In this document: in pieces, positions 1 to 6,327 of the stretch | Numbering within the stretch: the stretch's first letter is position 1 | Layout of the letters: the number at the start of each line of letters is the position of its first letter | Assembly: GCA_027450105.1 (NCBI GenBank) | Contig: DAIDKJ010000064.1 | Coordinates: 1-7,219, forward strand | DNA from: Ferrovum sp. | GTDB taxonomy: Bacteria; Pseudomonadota; Gammaproteobacteria; Burkholderiales; Ferrovaceae | Reading direction: 5' to 3' | Length of the DNA: 7,219 bases | The notes under the pieces: generated by a model | What the model was told of the DNA's origin: nothing | The model's database searches: none | The model's input: the letters and a program-made list of their open reading frames with translations, nothing else | Program-made: the position numbers and the translations under genes

Positions 1-1418
1 ACCCTGAAATTTTCCTGCTGGTGGCACTGGGTGCCATCTTGCTGTTCGACTTGTTCGTGGCTGAAACCAGCCGCTTTCTCACCTATGCCTATACTCAATT
101 GGCCTTATTGGCTACCGCGGGTTTTCTGGTGCTGGGAGCAACCGGCTCGGTACTGACCACGTTCAATGGAATGTTCATCGATGACCCCATGGCACGCACC
201 CTCAAGTTGGTGGGGGTGGTGGCCGTGGCGCTCACGCTGGCCTATTCTCGCACCTATAACCAGCAGCGCGGGCTGTATCGCGGGGAATTCTATGCCCTGA
301 TTCTGTTTGCCTTGTTGGGCATCATGGTCATGATTTCGGCCAACCATTTTCTGACGCTCTATCTGGGGCTGGAATTGTTATCTCTCTCGCTCTGTGCCCT
401 GATTGCCCTGCAGCGCGACTCCGCGCGCGCCACCGAGGCGGCCATGAAGTACTTTGTATTGGCAGCTTTGGCTTCCGGATTGCTGCTTTACGGGATGTCC
501 ATGCTGTATGGAGCCACGGGCTCGCTAAACCTGGGGCTGGTGGCCAATGCCATCTCCAGTGGCGCCGCGGACCCGGCCATTCTGGTGTTTGGTCTGGTAT
601 TTGTGGTGGCGGGTCTGGCTTTCAAGCTGGGGGTGGTTCCGTTTCACATGTGGGTTCCGGATGTGTACGAAGGGGCCCCCACTGCGGTGACTCTGTTTGT
701 GAGTACGGCACCCAAGGTGGCTGCTTTTGCCTTCTTCATGCGCATGTTGGGCGGGGCTCTCAGCCCCATGGTGGCCGATTGGCAGTCCATGTTGGTTATC
801 GTGGCCATGCTCTCCATGCTGGTGGGTAACGTCACGGCCATCGCCCAAACCAACATCAAGAGAATGCTGGCCTATTCCACCATCTCGCACATGGGTTTCT
901 TGTTGCTGGGTATTCTCTCCGGGTCGGTGGGTGGGTTTGCGGCGGCCATGTTCTATGTGGTGGCTTATGTGCTCATGAGCCTGGGCGCCTTTGGACTGAT
1001 TCTTCTGCTGTCTCGGGAGGGATTTGAAGCCGATCAACTGGAGGATCTGAAAGGGCTGAACAAGCGTAGTCCTTGGTCGGCCTTTATGATGCTGCTCATC
1101 ATGATCTCCATGGCAGGTGTGCCGGTATCAGTGGGCTTTTTTGCCAAACTGGCAGTGCTCAGTGCGGTTCTGGACGCGGGGATGACCTGGCTGGTGGTCT
1201 ATGCAGTGTTGATGTCGCTGGTTGGCGCCTTCTATTATTTGCGCGTGATCAAACTCATGTATATGGATGAGCCGTTGCACACGGAACCGCTGGTGGCCGA
1301 AACCGATCATCGAATCCTGATGGGGCTTAATGCGATGGCGATCCTGCTTTTGGGTATCTTGCCCCAACCCCTGTTTGATCTGTGCACTATCTCTATCACC
1401 CATTCCTTTCACGGGTAA
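1..1418 (+). CDS. nuoN: NADH-quinone oxidoreductase subunit N (complex I), 5' partial
   Basis: NuoN is one of the antiporter-like membrane subunits of respiratory complex I, which couples NADH oxidation and quinone reduction to proton pumping across the inner membrane. 471 residues are visible, first full codon at 3. The frame is open to the window edge and begins PEIFLL, a motif found close to the NuoN N-terminus, so the start lies outside and the GTG at 21 is not the real start. Only roughly ten residues are missing compared with the usual ~485. The protein is almost entirely hydrophobic helices. Pump residues are in place: the glutamate of GLELLSLSL (codon 372), the lysine of FKLGVVPFH (codon 624), the lysine of TAPKVAAFA (codon 714) and the lysine of GFFAKLAVL (codon 1146); the NIKRMLAYSTISHMG signature is also present. 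nuoN is normally the last nuo gene, so the rest of the operon should lie upstream. No frameshift is seen. Confidence 0.97.
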   Translation, partial: PEIFLLVALGAILLFDLFVAETSRFLTYAYTQLALLATAGFLVLGATGSVLTTFNGMFIDDPMARTLKLVGVVAVALTLAYSRTYNQQRGLYRGEFYALILFALLGIMVMISANHFLTLYLGLELLSLSLCALIALQRDSARATEAAMKYFVLAALASGLLLYGMSMLYGATGSLNLGLVANAISSGAADPAILVFGLVFVVAGLAFKLGVVPFHMWVPDVYEGAPTAVTLFVSTAPKVAAFAFFMRMLGGALSPMVADWQSMLVIVAMLSMLVGNVTAIAQTNIKRMLAYSTISHMGFLLLGILSGSVGGFAAAMFYVVAYVLMSLGAFGLILLLSREGFEADQLEDLKGLNKRSPWSAFMMLLIMISMAGVPVSVGFFAKLAVLSAVLDAGMTWLVVYAVLMSLVGAFYYLRVIKLMYMDEPLHTEPLVAETDHRILMGLNAMAILLLGILPQPLFDLCTISITHSFHG

Positions 1419-1430
1419 CGAGAAGGCGCC

Positions 1431-1462
1431 TCCAGCTGACTTGAAGGAGCGCGTCGGCTGGA
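1431..1462 (+). repeat. Inverted repeat / hairpin after nuoN
   Basis: Arms 1431-1440 (TCCAGCTGAC) and 1453-1462 (GTCGGCTGGA) form a 10-bp stem with one U-G wobble around a 12-base loop, starting 13 bases after the nuoN stop. The next bases are A5G6, not a U-run, so this is not a classic intrinsic terminator on either strand. It could protect the 3' end of the nuo mRNA or lower read-through into the Nudix gene; that role is inference. Confidence 0.45.
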
Positions 1463-1485
1463 AAAAGGGGGGCACTGAACTTCCC

Positions 1486-1500
1486 TGGAGAGCTTCTCCA
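1486..1500 (+). repeat. Short perfect hairpin upstream of the Nudix gene
   Basis: TGGAGA (1486-1491) and TCTCCA (1495-1500) are perfect inverted copies around a 3-base loop, 19 bases before the AAAGGAA ribosome site of the Nudix gene. No U-tail follows. With the hairpin at 1431-1462 it gives the 113-base nuoN-Nudix gap two consecutive stems. Function unknown. Confidence 0.35.
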
Positions 1501-1531
1501 ACCCAACAACTGGCCTCTCAAAGGAAATTCT

Positions 1532-2098
1532 GTGAGCGTTACTCCCTGCAGTGATTTTCAAGCCCCGGATTTGACGGAACATCCGCTGCAATCCCGTCAG
1601 GTGTTCAAAGGCTGCTTGCTGGATGTGCGTGAGGATCAGGTGCGCCTGCCCAACGGAGCCCAGGCCCAACGGGAATACATCATTCACAATGGTGCCGTGG
1701 CCGTGCTGCCTTTTCTGGATGAACACACGGTACTTCTGGAGTATCAGTTTCGTTATCCCAACCATGCCCATTATTATGAAATTCCCGCAGGCAAGTTGGA
1801 ACGGGATGAACCGCCGCTCGAGGCGGCCCAGCGAGAGCTTCAGGAGGAAACCGGCTTCGTGGCTTCCCAGTGGCGTGAATTGGCCACCTTGCATCTGTGC
1901 ATCGCGTATTCCACTGAAAAGATCATCTTTTATGCCGCCCAGGATCTGAGCTTTACGCAGCACCGACGAGATCCCGAAGAGTTTTTGGAGACCCTGGCCG
2001 TTCCGCTTAAGCAGGCCTATGAATGGATCGAGCAAGGGCGCATCAATGATGCCAAGACCGTTGCGGGATTACTCTGGTGGAAATCCTTTCGTTCATAG
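1532..2098 (+). CDS. Nudix hydrolase, ADP-ribose pyrophosphatase-like (NudF/YffH type)
   Basis: Cytosolic Mg-dependent hydrolase expected to cut a nucleoside diphosphate linked to a sugar or similar group, most likely ADP-ribose or an ADP-sugar, giving AMP and a sugar phosphate. The 188-aa length fits the family. The Nudix box is complete at residues 87-109: G87, E93, R101-E102, E105-E106 and G108 match GX5EX7REUXEEXGU. The N-terminal part (residues ~20-85, with KGCLLDVREDQVRLPNG and YQFRYP) resembles the dimerising beta-domain of NudF-like enzymes. The GTG start at 1532 is chosen because AAGGA sits at 1521-1525 with a 6-base gap. The proline often found about 16 residues after the box in ADP-ribose enzymes is absent; the segment reads LHLCIAYSTE, so the substrate is uncertain. 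It lies 113 bases behind nuoN on the same strand, with no clear promoter in between, so nuo read-through is plausible. Confidence 0.9.
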   Translation: MSVTPCSDFQAPDLTEHPLQSRQVFKGCLLDVREDQVRLPNGAQAQREYIIHNGAVAVLPFLDEHTVLLEYQFRYPNHAHYYEIPAGKLERDEPPLEAAQRELQEETGFVASQWRELATLHLCIAYSTEKIIFYAAQDLSFTQHRRDPEEFLETLAVPLKQAYEWIEQGRINDAKTVAGLLWWKSFRS

Positions 2099-2119
2099 CG
2101 GTTGCGCTCAGAGTATTGG

Positions 2120-2228
2120 TAGCAGCCTCAATGCCCGCCTTTCGAGAGGCCCCGGCACACGCGCAACCCCTGTGGAGAGTAACGTTACCTCGCATAGGCG
2201 CAGAGGAGTGTGCCGGGGGCTGCGGCTA
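2120..2228. repeat. Nested inverted repeat in the convergent gap
   Basis: The 127 bases between the Nudix stop (2098) and the htpG stop codon (2226) contain an 11-bp perfect inverted repeat: CCCCGGCACAC (2150-2160) and GTGTGCCGGGG (2208-2218). Just inside, GCGC at 2161-2164 can pair with GCGC at 2198-2201. The centre holds the palindrome GTAACGTTAC (2179-2188), extendable by GAG/CTC past one bulged A. Outside the main stem there is a small hairpin at 2137-2150 (sharing its last base with the main arm) and partial pairing between TAGCAGCC (2120-2127) and the bases up to 2228. There is no U-run on either strand, so it is not a standard bidirectional terminator. It may be a structured 3' UTR, a repetitive palindromic element or a small RNA. 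Confidence 0.5.
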
Positions 2229-4094
2229 CTGCAGCATGAGTTGATTCAGACGTTTTACAAAACTGGCCGGATCTTCCAGTTGTCCGCCCTCTGCCAGCAG
2301 GGACTGTTCAAAGAGCAAAGCGCTCCATTCATTCACCCGGGTATTGTCGGTTTCCAACTTCAAACGGACGATCAGCCGATGGCTTGGGTTGATCTCCAAA
2401 ATGGGTTTGGAATGGGGCACCTGTTGCCCGGCCGCTTTGAGTAGGCGCTCCATATTCCCGGATAGGGCCCCTTCTTCCACCACCAGGCAGGCCGGAGACT
2501 CGGTGAGTCGGTGGCTGACCCGAACGTCTTTCACTTTGTCACCCAAGGCGGATTTCATGGCCTCCAGCAAGGGTTTGAGGGTTTCGGAGTCGGGGGTCTC
2601 GATTTTTGGTGCGTCCGCGCCCAGTTTGCTCAAATCCAGATCACCTTTGGTGACGGACTGAAGCTTTTTGCCGTCGAATTCGTCCAGGTGTGAAACCACC
2701 CACTCGTCCACACGGTCGCTCAGCAGCAGCACTTCGATGCCACGGGAACGGAAGATTTCCAGGTGTGGGCTGTTTTTGGCAGCAGCGAAGGTGTCTGCGG
2801 TCACGTAGTAGAGGGCTTCCTGACCCTCCTTCATGCGGGCAATATAGTCCTTGAAGGAGACCGCTTGATCATCCTGGTCCGTGTGGGTGCTAGAAAAGCG
2901 TAGCAATCCAGCCCATTTTTCACGATTCGAAAACTCTTCGCCGGCACCTTCCTTGAAGGCGCGCCCAAACTCCTTCCAAAAGGTTTGGTATTTTTCCGGT
3001 TGATTGCTGGCCAACTCTTCCAGAAGCCCCAGGATTTTTTTGGTGCAACCCGCGCGAATGGCATCGATGTCCCGGGATTCCTGCAAAATTTCCCGCGATA
3101 CATTCAAGGGCAGGTCGGCAGAATCGATGACTCCGCGCACAAAGCGCAGATATTGGGGAAGAAGCTTTTTGGCATCTTCCATGATGAAGACCCGGCGCAC
3201 ATACAGCTTGATGCCATGCCGTGGTTCGCGATCCCATAAGTCGAAGGGGGCATGGGAAGGAATGTACAATAGTTCGGTATATTCCTGTTTGCCCTCTACC
3301 CGGGCATGGCTCCACGCCAGGGGGGGCTCGAAGTCATGACCCACATGCTTGTAAAATTCCTGGTACTGCTCTTCGGTGATCTCGTTTTTGGGGCGTGCCC
3401 ACAAGGCGTTGGCCTGGTTGAGGGTTTCGTCTTCAGCCGGTTTGTCCTCCTGGGCTTCCTTGAGCATGACAATCGGCAGTTGGATATGGTCGGAATAACG
3501 CCGCACGACGGATTTGATCCGCCAGGCATCCGCAAAATCAGCCTCTTCCTCTTTCAGGTGCAAGGTAACGGTTGTGCCACGGTCGGGCACTTCCAGCGTT
3601 TCCAGAGTAAAGCTGCCATCACCGCTGGATTCCCAACGTACTCCCTCGGATGCGGGCAGGCCGGCACGTCGGGTGGTCAGGGTAACCCGATCGGCCACAA
3701 TGAAGGAGGAATAAAATCCCACGCCAAATTGACCAATCAGGGCAGAATCCTTGGCCTGGTCGCCAGAGAGTTGATTCAGGAATTCCCGAGTGCCGGACTT
3801 GGCAATGGTTCCAATATTGGCAATGACTTCATCACGGGACATGCCGATGCCGTTATCGCGCAGGGTAATGGTGCGAGCCTCCTTGTCCAGGACGATGCGT
3901 ACCTTGAGTTCGGGGTCTGACTCCAGCAGGGCATTGTTTTGAAGAGATTCGAAGCGCAGTTTGTCGCACGCATCCGAGGCATTGGAAATGAGCTCCCGCA
4001 GGAAGATTTCCTTGTTGCTGTACAGCGAGTGAATCATCAGCTGTAGCAGCTGTTTCACTTCGGTTTGAAATTGCATGGATTCAATTTGGCTCAT
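2226..4094 (-). CDS. htpG: Molecular chaperone HtpG (bacterial Hsp90)
   Basis: Cytosolic ATP-dependent homodimeric chaperone that remodels non-native proteins, especially in heat stress. The 622 residues match the usual ~624. The N-terminal GHKL ATPase domain (residues ~1-230) shows NKEIFLRELISNASDACDK with E34 (catalytic) and N38 (Mg), DNGIGM with D80 (adenine contact), and the GQFGVGFYSS lid motif at 121-130. The middle domain carries LPLNVSRE with R334, which reaches the ATP gamma-phosphate in the family. The rest is the C-terminal dimerisation domain. The ATG at 4094 (MSQIESMQF) is chosen because it places E34 and D80 at the E. coli numbers. A TTG-initiated extension to 4148 would start almost at the predicted transcript start. 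No Shine-Dalgarno is visible; the leader is U-rich. Expression should be heat-inducible from the sigma-32 promoter at 4159-4186. It converges with the Nudix gene and diverges from the second Nudix gene. Confidence 0.98.
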   Translation of the reverse strand: MSQIESMQFQTEVKQLLQLMIHSLYSNKEIFLRELISNASDACDKLRFESLQNNALLESDPELKVRIVLDKEARTITLRDNGIGMSRDEVIANIGTIAKSGTREFLNQLSGDQAKDSALIGQFGVGFYSSFIVADRVTLTTRRAGLPASEGVRWESSGDGSFTLETLEVPDRGTTVTLHLKEEEADFADAWRIKSVVRRYSDHIQLPIVMLKEAQEDKPAEDETLNQANALWARPKNEITEEQYQEFYKHVGHDFEPPLAWSHARVEGKQEYTELLYIPSHAPFDLWDREPRHGIKLYVRRVFIMEDAKKLLPQYLRFVRGVIDSADLPLNVSREILQESRDIDAIRAGCTKKILGLLEELASNQPEKYQTFWKEFGRAFKEGAGEEFSNREKWAGLLRFSSTHTDQDDQAVSFKDYIARMKEGQEALYYVTADTFAAAKNSPHLEIFRSRGIEVLLLSDRVDEWVVSHLDEFDGKKLQSVTKGDLDLSKLGADAPKIETPDSETLKPLLEAMKSALGDKVKDVRVSHRLTESPACLVVEEGALSGNMERLLKAAGQQVPHSKPILEINPSHRLIVRLKLETDNTRVNEWSALLFEQSLLAEGGQLEDPASFVKRLNQLMLQ

Positions 4095-4158
4095 GGCAGT
4101 CAATATGAAGCTATCAGTAGGGTTGAGAGTAAAAATAAAAAGGATCAAGCGCTACAGC

Positions 4159-4186
4159 ACATGGGGGCAAAGGATGAAATTTCAAG
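4159..4186 (-). promoter_or_regulatory. Heat-shock sigma-32 (RpoH) promoter of htpG
   Basis: On the minus strand the -35 box reads CTTGAAA (4186-4180) and the -10 box CCCCATGT (4166-4159), separated by 13 bases. Both match the sigma-32 consensus (CTTGAAA, 13-17 bases, CCCCATNT) at every defined position. Transcription should start near 4152, giving a leader of about 58 bases before the htpG ATG. htpG is a classical RpoH regulon member, so position, orientation and gene agree. Confidence 0.88.
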
Positions 4187-4301
4187 GGGGGAAGCGCCAT
4201 TTCCTTCGGTTGTTGCGAGGAGCGATGGGGCGGATGCCGATCCAATGCGGTTTTGGGACTGAAGGACTGGTGGAATCCCCTGCAAAAACTGGCGCATGGT
4301 T

Positions 4302-4307
4302 TAAAAT
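4302..4307 (+). promoter_or_regulatory. Possible -10 box for the Nudix-rlmD pair
   Basis: TAAAAT at 4302-4307 matches five of six bases of the sigma-70 -10 consensus and lies about 45 bases before the downstream ATG. A TGG sits just upstream of an overlapping TTTAAA reading (4300-4305), which could act as an extended -10. The best -35 candidate (CTGCAA, 4280-4285, spacer 16) matches only three of six positions. A promoter is expected somewhere in this divergent 256-base region because htpG faces away; this exact site is tentative. Confidence 0.35.
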
Positions 4308-4350
4308 CAGGGTTTCCATCCAGTTGGATCTTTGAGGAAGGTTTCTGCGT

Positions 4351-4881
4351 ATGAAGTTCTGTCCTGATTGTGGTGCTCCGGTACGCTGCGAAATTCCTGC
4401 AGGAGATCATTGTTTGCGTCACGTCTGCACAGTCTGCGAAGCCATTCATTACAGCAATCCAAAGCTGGTGGTGGGTTGCGTGGCGGAATGGGAGGGGCGC
4501 ATTCTGCTATGCCGTCGTGCCATCGAGCCACGCTTGGGGTATTGGACCATGCCCGCTGGTTTCATGGAAAATGGTGAAACCACCCGTCAGGGCGCGGCTC
4601 GGGAAACGCTGGAGGAGTCCCGGGCTGCGGTGGAAGTTCTGGGTCTGGTGGCCCTGATCAGTATTCCACATATCAACCAGGTGCACTTGACCTATGGTGG
4701 GCGCATGCTGCAAGCAGAGCATGGCCCAACCCTGGAAAGCAGCGAGGTGCGGCTCTTTGACGAAGCGGATATTCCTTGGGATGAACTGGCTTTTCGAACG
4801 GTGCAGCATAGCCTGCGTTATTACCTCGAAGACCGACGCAGCGGCTGCCCGCAACCGCACTTCCTGGACCTGAACCCCTGA
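4351..4881 (+). CDS. Zinc-ribbon Nudix hydrolase (NADH pyrophosphatase-like family)
   Basis: Predicted cytosolic hydrolase of a nucleotide with a diphosphate bridge; substrate unknown (NAD(H), FAD or ADP-ribose types are possible). The 176-aa protein opens with a zinc ribbon: C4-x2-C7 and C26-x2-C29, as in NudC-type proteins. The Nudix domain (~38-150) follows, with LCRRAIEPRLGYWTMPAGFMENGET leading into the box at 70-92. G70, E76, R84-E85 and E88-E89 keep the metal-binding core, but the box glycine is R91 and the residue before it is S90. Relatives I recall also lose this glycine (EEA or EES), so it probably marks the subfamily rather than inactivation. It lacks the long N-terminal domain and SQPWPFPxS signature of full-size NudC. 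GAGGAAGG at 4334-4341, 9 bases before the ATG, supports the start. It is probably co-transcribed with rlmD, whose reading frame begins within about ten bases of its stop. Confidence 0.9.
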   Translation: MKFCPDCGAPVRCEIPAGDHCLRHVCTVCEAIHYSNPKLVVGCVAEWEGRILLCRRAIEPRLGYWTMPAGFMENGETTRQGAARETLEESRAAVEVLGLVALISIPHINQVHLTYGGRMLQAEHGPTLESSEVRLFDEADIPWDELAFRTVQHSLRYYLEDRRSGCPQPHFLDLNP

Positions 4882-4886
4882 GGTGA
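4880..4886 (+). promoter_or_regulatory. Shine-Dalgarno that sets the rlmD start
   Basis: GAGGTGA is a seven-base perfect complement of the 16S rRNA 3' end. It overlaps the Nudix stop codon (4879-4881) and lies 5 bases before a TTG at 4892. It also overlaps the GTG at 4883 that gives the longest frame, so that GTG cannot use it. The GTG has no ribosome site of its own. The overlap suggests translational coupling of rlmD to the gene before it. Confidence 0.6.
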
Positions 4887-4891
4887 CGCCG

Positions 4892-6244
4892 TTGAGTTCA
4901 AGCCTGACGAAGCCCATTCAGCACCCGTTTGCCCCAACCGAATTAACCCTTTCCATCGAAGCCCTGGACCACGAGGCTCAGGGTGTGGCACGGCATGAAG
5001 GCAAAGTCATCTTTGTGGAAGGGGCCTTGCCCGGAGAAGTCGTTCGGGCCCGTGTGGTGCGACGCAAAACCCAGTTTGATCATGCCGAGTTAGTGGGGGT
5101 TTTGCACCCTGGTCCCTGTCGAGTGCTCCCGCGTTGCCCCCATTTTGGCGTCTGTGGGGGCTGCAACATGCAGCATGCTGATGCGACGGCACAACTGGCC
5201 TTCAAACAGCGGATTCTGGAAGACAACCTGGGTCGCATCGGGCGTGTACGGCCTCAATTATTGCTTCCTGCCCTGCAAGGGCCCACCTGGGGTTACCGCC
5301 AACGTGCCCGGCTTTCTGTGCGTTGGGTACAAAAAAAAGGGGGGGTATTGGTGGGTTTTCACGAAAAACGCTCCAGTTTCGTGGCGGACATGCATCAATG
5401 CGCTGTGTTACCCCCCAAAATTTCAGCGCTGATCGATCCCCTGCGTACGCTGATCATGGCCTTGAGTATTCGCGAACGACTGCCGCAGGTGGAGGTGGCT
5501 TGTGGCGAGAGCCTGGACGTTTTGGTGTTGCGGGTGCTGGAGCCACCTTCTGAGGCAGATGCGGCGCTATTGCGCGACTTTGCCGAGCGTTACCAGATAC
5601 AGCTATGGCTGCAAACCAAAGGCCCGGAATCGGCGCGCCCTTTTCACCCCGTGCGGGCACCATCCTTGGGCTACAGTTTGCCCGATTTCGGTGTAATCAT
5701 CCCCTTTGGACCCACCGAATTCACCCAGGTCAACGCTGCGGTCAATCGGGTATTGGTGGGCCGGGTGGTTCGCATGCTGGATCCTCGACCTGGCGAGCGG
5801 GTAGTGGATCTGTTTTGTGGTTTGGGAAACTTTACTCTGGCGCTTGCGCGCAGCGGAGCTAAGGTGTTGGGGGTAGAGGGGAGTGCGGCCCTGGTGGCCC
5901 GTGCCCAGCACAACGCAGCGTGCAATGGGCTTGCAGAGAACACCCGGTTTGCAATGGCTAACTTGTTCGAGGCGGACATGCGCTCTCTGGCGGCTTTGGG
6001 GCCCGTGGATAAATTGCTGATCGACCCTCCTCGGGATGGTGCTGTGGAGGTGGTCAAACATATGGGTGAGGGTTTTTTACCCGGACGCATCGTCTATGTG
6101 TCCTGCAATCCTGCCACCTTGGCCCGTGACGCGGGTATTTTGGTGCATCAGCAGGGTTATGCACTGAAGGCTGCAGGTGTGGTCAACATGTTTCCTCACA
6201 CGGCGCATGTGGAGTCAGTCGCTCTCTTCGAAAAACGGGGATAA
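4892..6244 (+). CDS. rlmD: 23S rRNA (uracil-1939-C5)-methyltransferase RlmD
   Basis: SAM-dependent enzyme that makes m5U at position 1939 of 23S rRNA and carries an Fe-S cluster. Numbered from the TTG at 4892 (450 aa; E. coli has 433): a TRAM RNA-binding domain at about 15-73 (LTLSIEALDHEAQGVARHEG, then FVEGALPGE), cluster cysteines C82, C88 and C91 in PRCPHFGVCGGC plus C170, SAM-binding VVDLFCGLGN at 304-313, the IDPPRDG motif around 378-380, nucleophile C405 in YVSCNPATLARD, and the base E441 in PHTAHVES. In E. coli the cluster residues are C81, C87, C90 and C162, so the TTG start gives close numbering. A GTG at 4883 would add three residues but has no ribosome site. RlmC is the main paralogue; the TRAM domain, length and cysteine spacing favour RlmD. 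An A8G7 tract lies inside at 5331-5345. No U-tailed terminator follows on this strand. Confidence 0.95.
   Translation: MSSSLTKPIQHPFAPTELTLSIEALDHEAQGVARHEGKVIFVEGALPGEVVRARVVRRKTQFDHAELVGVLHPGPCRVLPRCPHFGVCGGCNMQHADATAQLAFKQRILEDNLGRIGRVRPQLLLPALQGPTWGYRQRARLSVRWVQKKGGVLVGFHEKRSSFVADMHQCAVLPPKISALIDPLRTLIMALSIRERLPQVEVACGESLDVLVLRVLEPPSEADAALLRDFAERYQIQLWLQTKGPESARPFHPVRAPSLGYSLPDFGVIIPFGPTEFTQVNAAVNRVLVGRVVRMLDPRPGERVVDLFCGLGNFTLALARSGAKVLGVEGSAALVARAQHNAACNGLAENTRFAMANLFEADMRSLAALGPVDKLLIDPPRDGAVEVVKHMGEGFLPGRIVYVSCNPATLARDAGILVHQQGYALKAAGVVNMFPHTAHVESVALFEKRG
5331..5345 (+). repeat. A8G7 homopolymer tract inside rlmD
   Basis: Eight A (5331-5338) run directly into seven G (5339-5345), read as Q-K-K-G-G in the gene frame. 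The A-run contains a slippery A-AAA-AAA heptamer in phase with the gene (5332-5338). The frame is intact as given. Such tracts are prone to replication, transcription or ribosome slippage and to sequencing length errors. Confidence 0.8.
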
Positions 6245-6271
6245 GGTTGGAGCTGGCGCAGGGGTTTGGGC

Positions 6272-6301
6272 AAAAAAAACCGCGTCTAAAATAGACGCGG
6301 T
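6272..6301 (-). terminator. Intrinsic terminator of yccA
   Basis: On the minus strand, 6301-6279 forms a perfect 10-bp stem (ACCGCGTCTA / TAGACGCGGT) with a three-base loop, followed at once by a run of U (6279-6272, the first of which can also close the stem). It begins 26 bases past the yccA stop. On the plus strand the hairpin is followed by CTCGTGG, so it would not act as a normal terminator for rlmD. Confidence 0.93.
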
Positions 6302-6327
6302 CTCGTGGTGGCCAGAGATCGTCCCGG

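Noticed and set aside
21..23. GTG at 21 as the nuoN start
   Set aside because: The frame stays open upstream and encodes the conserved PEIFLL segment, so the gene begins before the window.
525..1037. 170-aa minus-strand frame, His-rich, opposite nuoN
   Set aside because: It is the antisense shadow of a clearly conserved membrane gene; its composition (many His, Gln, Gly) reflects the reversed hydrophobic codons, and no ribosome site supports it.
1409..2035. 208-aa minus-strand frame opposite the first Nudix gene
   Set aside because: The plus strand encodes an intact Nudix box with a good ribosome site; the antisense protein shows no recognisable motif.
2019..2444. 141-aa plus-strand frame across the convergent gap and the end of htpG
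   Set aside because: It overlaps two solid genes and the palindromic gap, and has no motif or ribosome site.
4095..4148. N-terminal extension of htpG from a TTG at 4148
   Set aside because: It would start only about four bases after the predicted sigma-32 transcript start, and would shift E34 and D80 away from the E. coli numbering.
4065..4335. Small plus-strand frames in the htpG-Nudix divergent region
   Set aside because: Both overlap the htpG start and the heat-shock promoter, have no family likeness and no ribosome site; the region is better explained as regulatory.
6279..6301. Hairpin as a bidirectional terminator also serving rlmD
   Set aside because: The A-run precedes the stem on the plus strand and no U-run follows, so only the minus-strand direction fits an intrinsic terminator.
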